DNA of 64,000 nucleotides from Heterotrichella gracilis (Eukaryota; Sar; Xanthophyceae; Tribonematales; Xanthonemataceae), in assembly GCA_032358255.1 (NCBI GenBank), contig JAULBX010020077.1:1-64000 (forward strand), given 5' to 3'. Positions 62,802 through 64,000 of this stretch are shown in pieces (position 1 is the stretch's first letter; every line of letters begins with the position of its first letter). The position numbers were made by a program, and so were the translations under genes. The notes under the pieces were generated by a model. It ran no database searches. It was not told the origin of the DNA and saw only the letters and a list, made by a program, of their open reading frames with translations.

Positions 62802-64000
62802 ATGTCGCTCACCGCTCGTGCCCCCGCCTCTGTGGCCTTCACCAGCAGCAAGGTGCAGGCCAGGCCCGCTCGCTCCAGGTACCATTCGCCATGCGTTACT
62901 GCTCGAGGCTGGGTGTATCCCTCGCCAATCGCAGGAGGAACTAACGGCAGCCTTCTTTGTGTTTTTGCAGCCTCAAGTGCCAGGCCAACAGCGTCAAGGC
63001 TGTGCTCAACACGTTCGCTGAGAAGGCCCAGGAGGCTGGCAAGCTCGCAGCTGTGTTGGCAAGCACTGCCCTCATTGCAGGCGTAAGTTACCTCGCATTG
63101 CTTGCCTCGTAACGCTGCGAGTGCACGGTTGGGTCCTTTTCTTCATGCCTGGCAACTGTAGTTATTGCGCACTGTCATTTTGATGTGTTACTGACCTTGA
63201 TGGGCATTTGTTTCCATAGGCTGCCAATGCTGTGACCTACGATGAGCTGCAAGGGCTGACCTACCTGCAAGTGAAGGGCAGTGGCATTGCCAACACCTGC
63301 CCAGTGATCTCCGGCGGGACCTCCGACATTGCCATCAAGAGCGGCACCTACCAGTTGGGCAAGTTCTGCATCGAGCCCACTGAGTTCACTGTGAAGGAGG
63401 AGTCTGTGTTCAAGGGTGGAGCCACCGAGTTTGTCAAGACCAAGCTCATGACCCGCTTGACGTACACCCTCGATGAGGTACTTCTTGCAGCCAGCACAGA
63501 CTGTTTGGGCAGCAGCAAATGGGTCCTTTAGGGATCCAGCACCCATCCTGTTTCAGTACCCATGGCAACCTTCCCTTGGACTGCATTGTGCCATGCTGTC
63601 GAGTTCCTGCTGTCTCACACCACCAACCTTCTTCTTGCAGATGTCCGGCACCTTCAAGGTCGACGGCAAGAACGTCGAGCTGGTTGAGGAGGACGGCATC
63701 GACTACGCCGCTGTCACTGTGCAGCTCCCCGGTGGCGAGCGCGTGCCATTCCTCTTCTCCGTGAAGGAGTTGCAGGCAAAGGGCACCATCGACAACTTCG
63801 GTGGACAGTTCGCCGTGCCCTCGTACCGTGGATCCTCCTTCCTGGACCCCAAGGTGTGTGCCCAACTCGGTTTCGTGTCTGCTTCTGCTGTGTGCAGGCA
63901 TTGGCATGGGCGTGCAAACATGGACCCACCTGTGTTGCTTGAACCCTGCTTCCTCCTTCCTAACGTCGCAGTTTACTAATAAGGCATAAACTGTCGCAGG
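62802..64000 (+). CDS. PSBO: PsbO, 33-kDa oxygen-evolving enhancer protein 1 (3' end beyond window)
   Basis: Four exons are complete: 62802-62878, 62971-63082, 63220-63477 and 63641-63853. The next acceptor (TGTCGCAG) ends at 63999, so base 64000 is the first of exon 5. Residues 1-65 form a bipartite leader: a Ser/Ala/Arg-rich stromal part, then a hydrophobic thylakoid signal ([13 protein letters not shown]) with a cut after AANA. The mature protein shows [82 protein letters not shown] and [12 protein letters not shown]. The two cysteines that form the conserved disulphide are present. PsbO stabilises the manganese cluster on the lumenal side of photosystem II. Introns are short and largely free of exon echoes; exons are strongly C/G-biased at third positions, as expected for a highly expressed gene. 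Confidence 0.97.

Overview
The window reads as nuclear DNA of a green alga (Chlorophyta). It holds a PsbO photosystem II subunit with a bipartite lumen-targeting leader, an HY5-like bZIP, and other eukaryotic genes split by many GT-AG introns. The telomere-type motif scattered through it is TTTAGGG/CCCTAAA (plant and Chlorella type), not the Chlamydomonas TTTTAGGG. I cannot name the species; a prasinophyte or trebouxiophyte with a repeat-rich genome would fit. No bacterial operon, CRISPR array or virus was seen. Gene models were built by hand from splice signals, phase continuity and protein-family knowledge. In the complete models the summed exon lengths are divisible by three.

Layout: a proline-rich secreted protein (-, ~386-1740, 3' end unclear); an ACOT13-like hotdog thioesterase (+, 3348-5105); a class I SAM methyltransferase (-, 6240-9507); the spliceosomal protein MFAP1 (+, 9931-14117); two tandem copies of an unrecognised plastid-type membrane protein, both broken by in-frame stops (+, 15431-16482 and 17109-18311); a CysM-type cysteine synthase fused to a TXNDC17/TRP14-like thioredoxin (+, 19331-24265); tRNA-Ala(AGC) (-, 24871-24943); a 24-exon P4-ATPase lipid flippase (-, 26288-36398); an HY5-like bZIP (+, 37315-38283); intronless profilin (-, 39685-40113); the exosome helicase MTR4 (+, 40583-50182); a SET-domain protein lysine methyltransferase (-, 51772-56612); an unrecognised plastid-targeted membrane protein (+, 57106-61271); and PsbO (+, 62802 to the right edge, incomplete). 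Many neighbours are divergent pairs sharing short promoters: methyltransferase/MFAP1, flippase/bZIP, profilin/MTR4 and SET/plastid protein.

The most striking feature is structural. Introns and 3' flanks are full of decayed or near-perfect partial copies of the adjacent exon edge, called 'exon echoes' here, often joined by CCCTAAA/TTTAGGG linkers. Examples are a 117-bp tandem array at the MTR4 exon 9 donor (which includes the assembly gap), four copies of the MTR4 exon 11 acceptor, and triplicated MTR4 3' ends. This looks like a continuing process of local tandem duplication that lengthens introns and seeds spare splice sites. PsbO, the bZIP and profilin are almost free of it. The second highlight is the cysteine synthase/TRP14 fusion, which joins cysteine synthesis to a thioredoxin fold whose animal relative reduces cystine.
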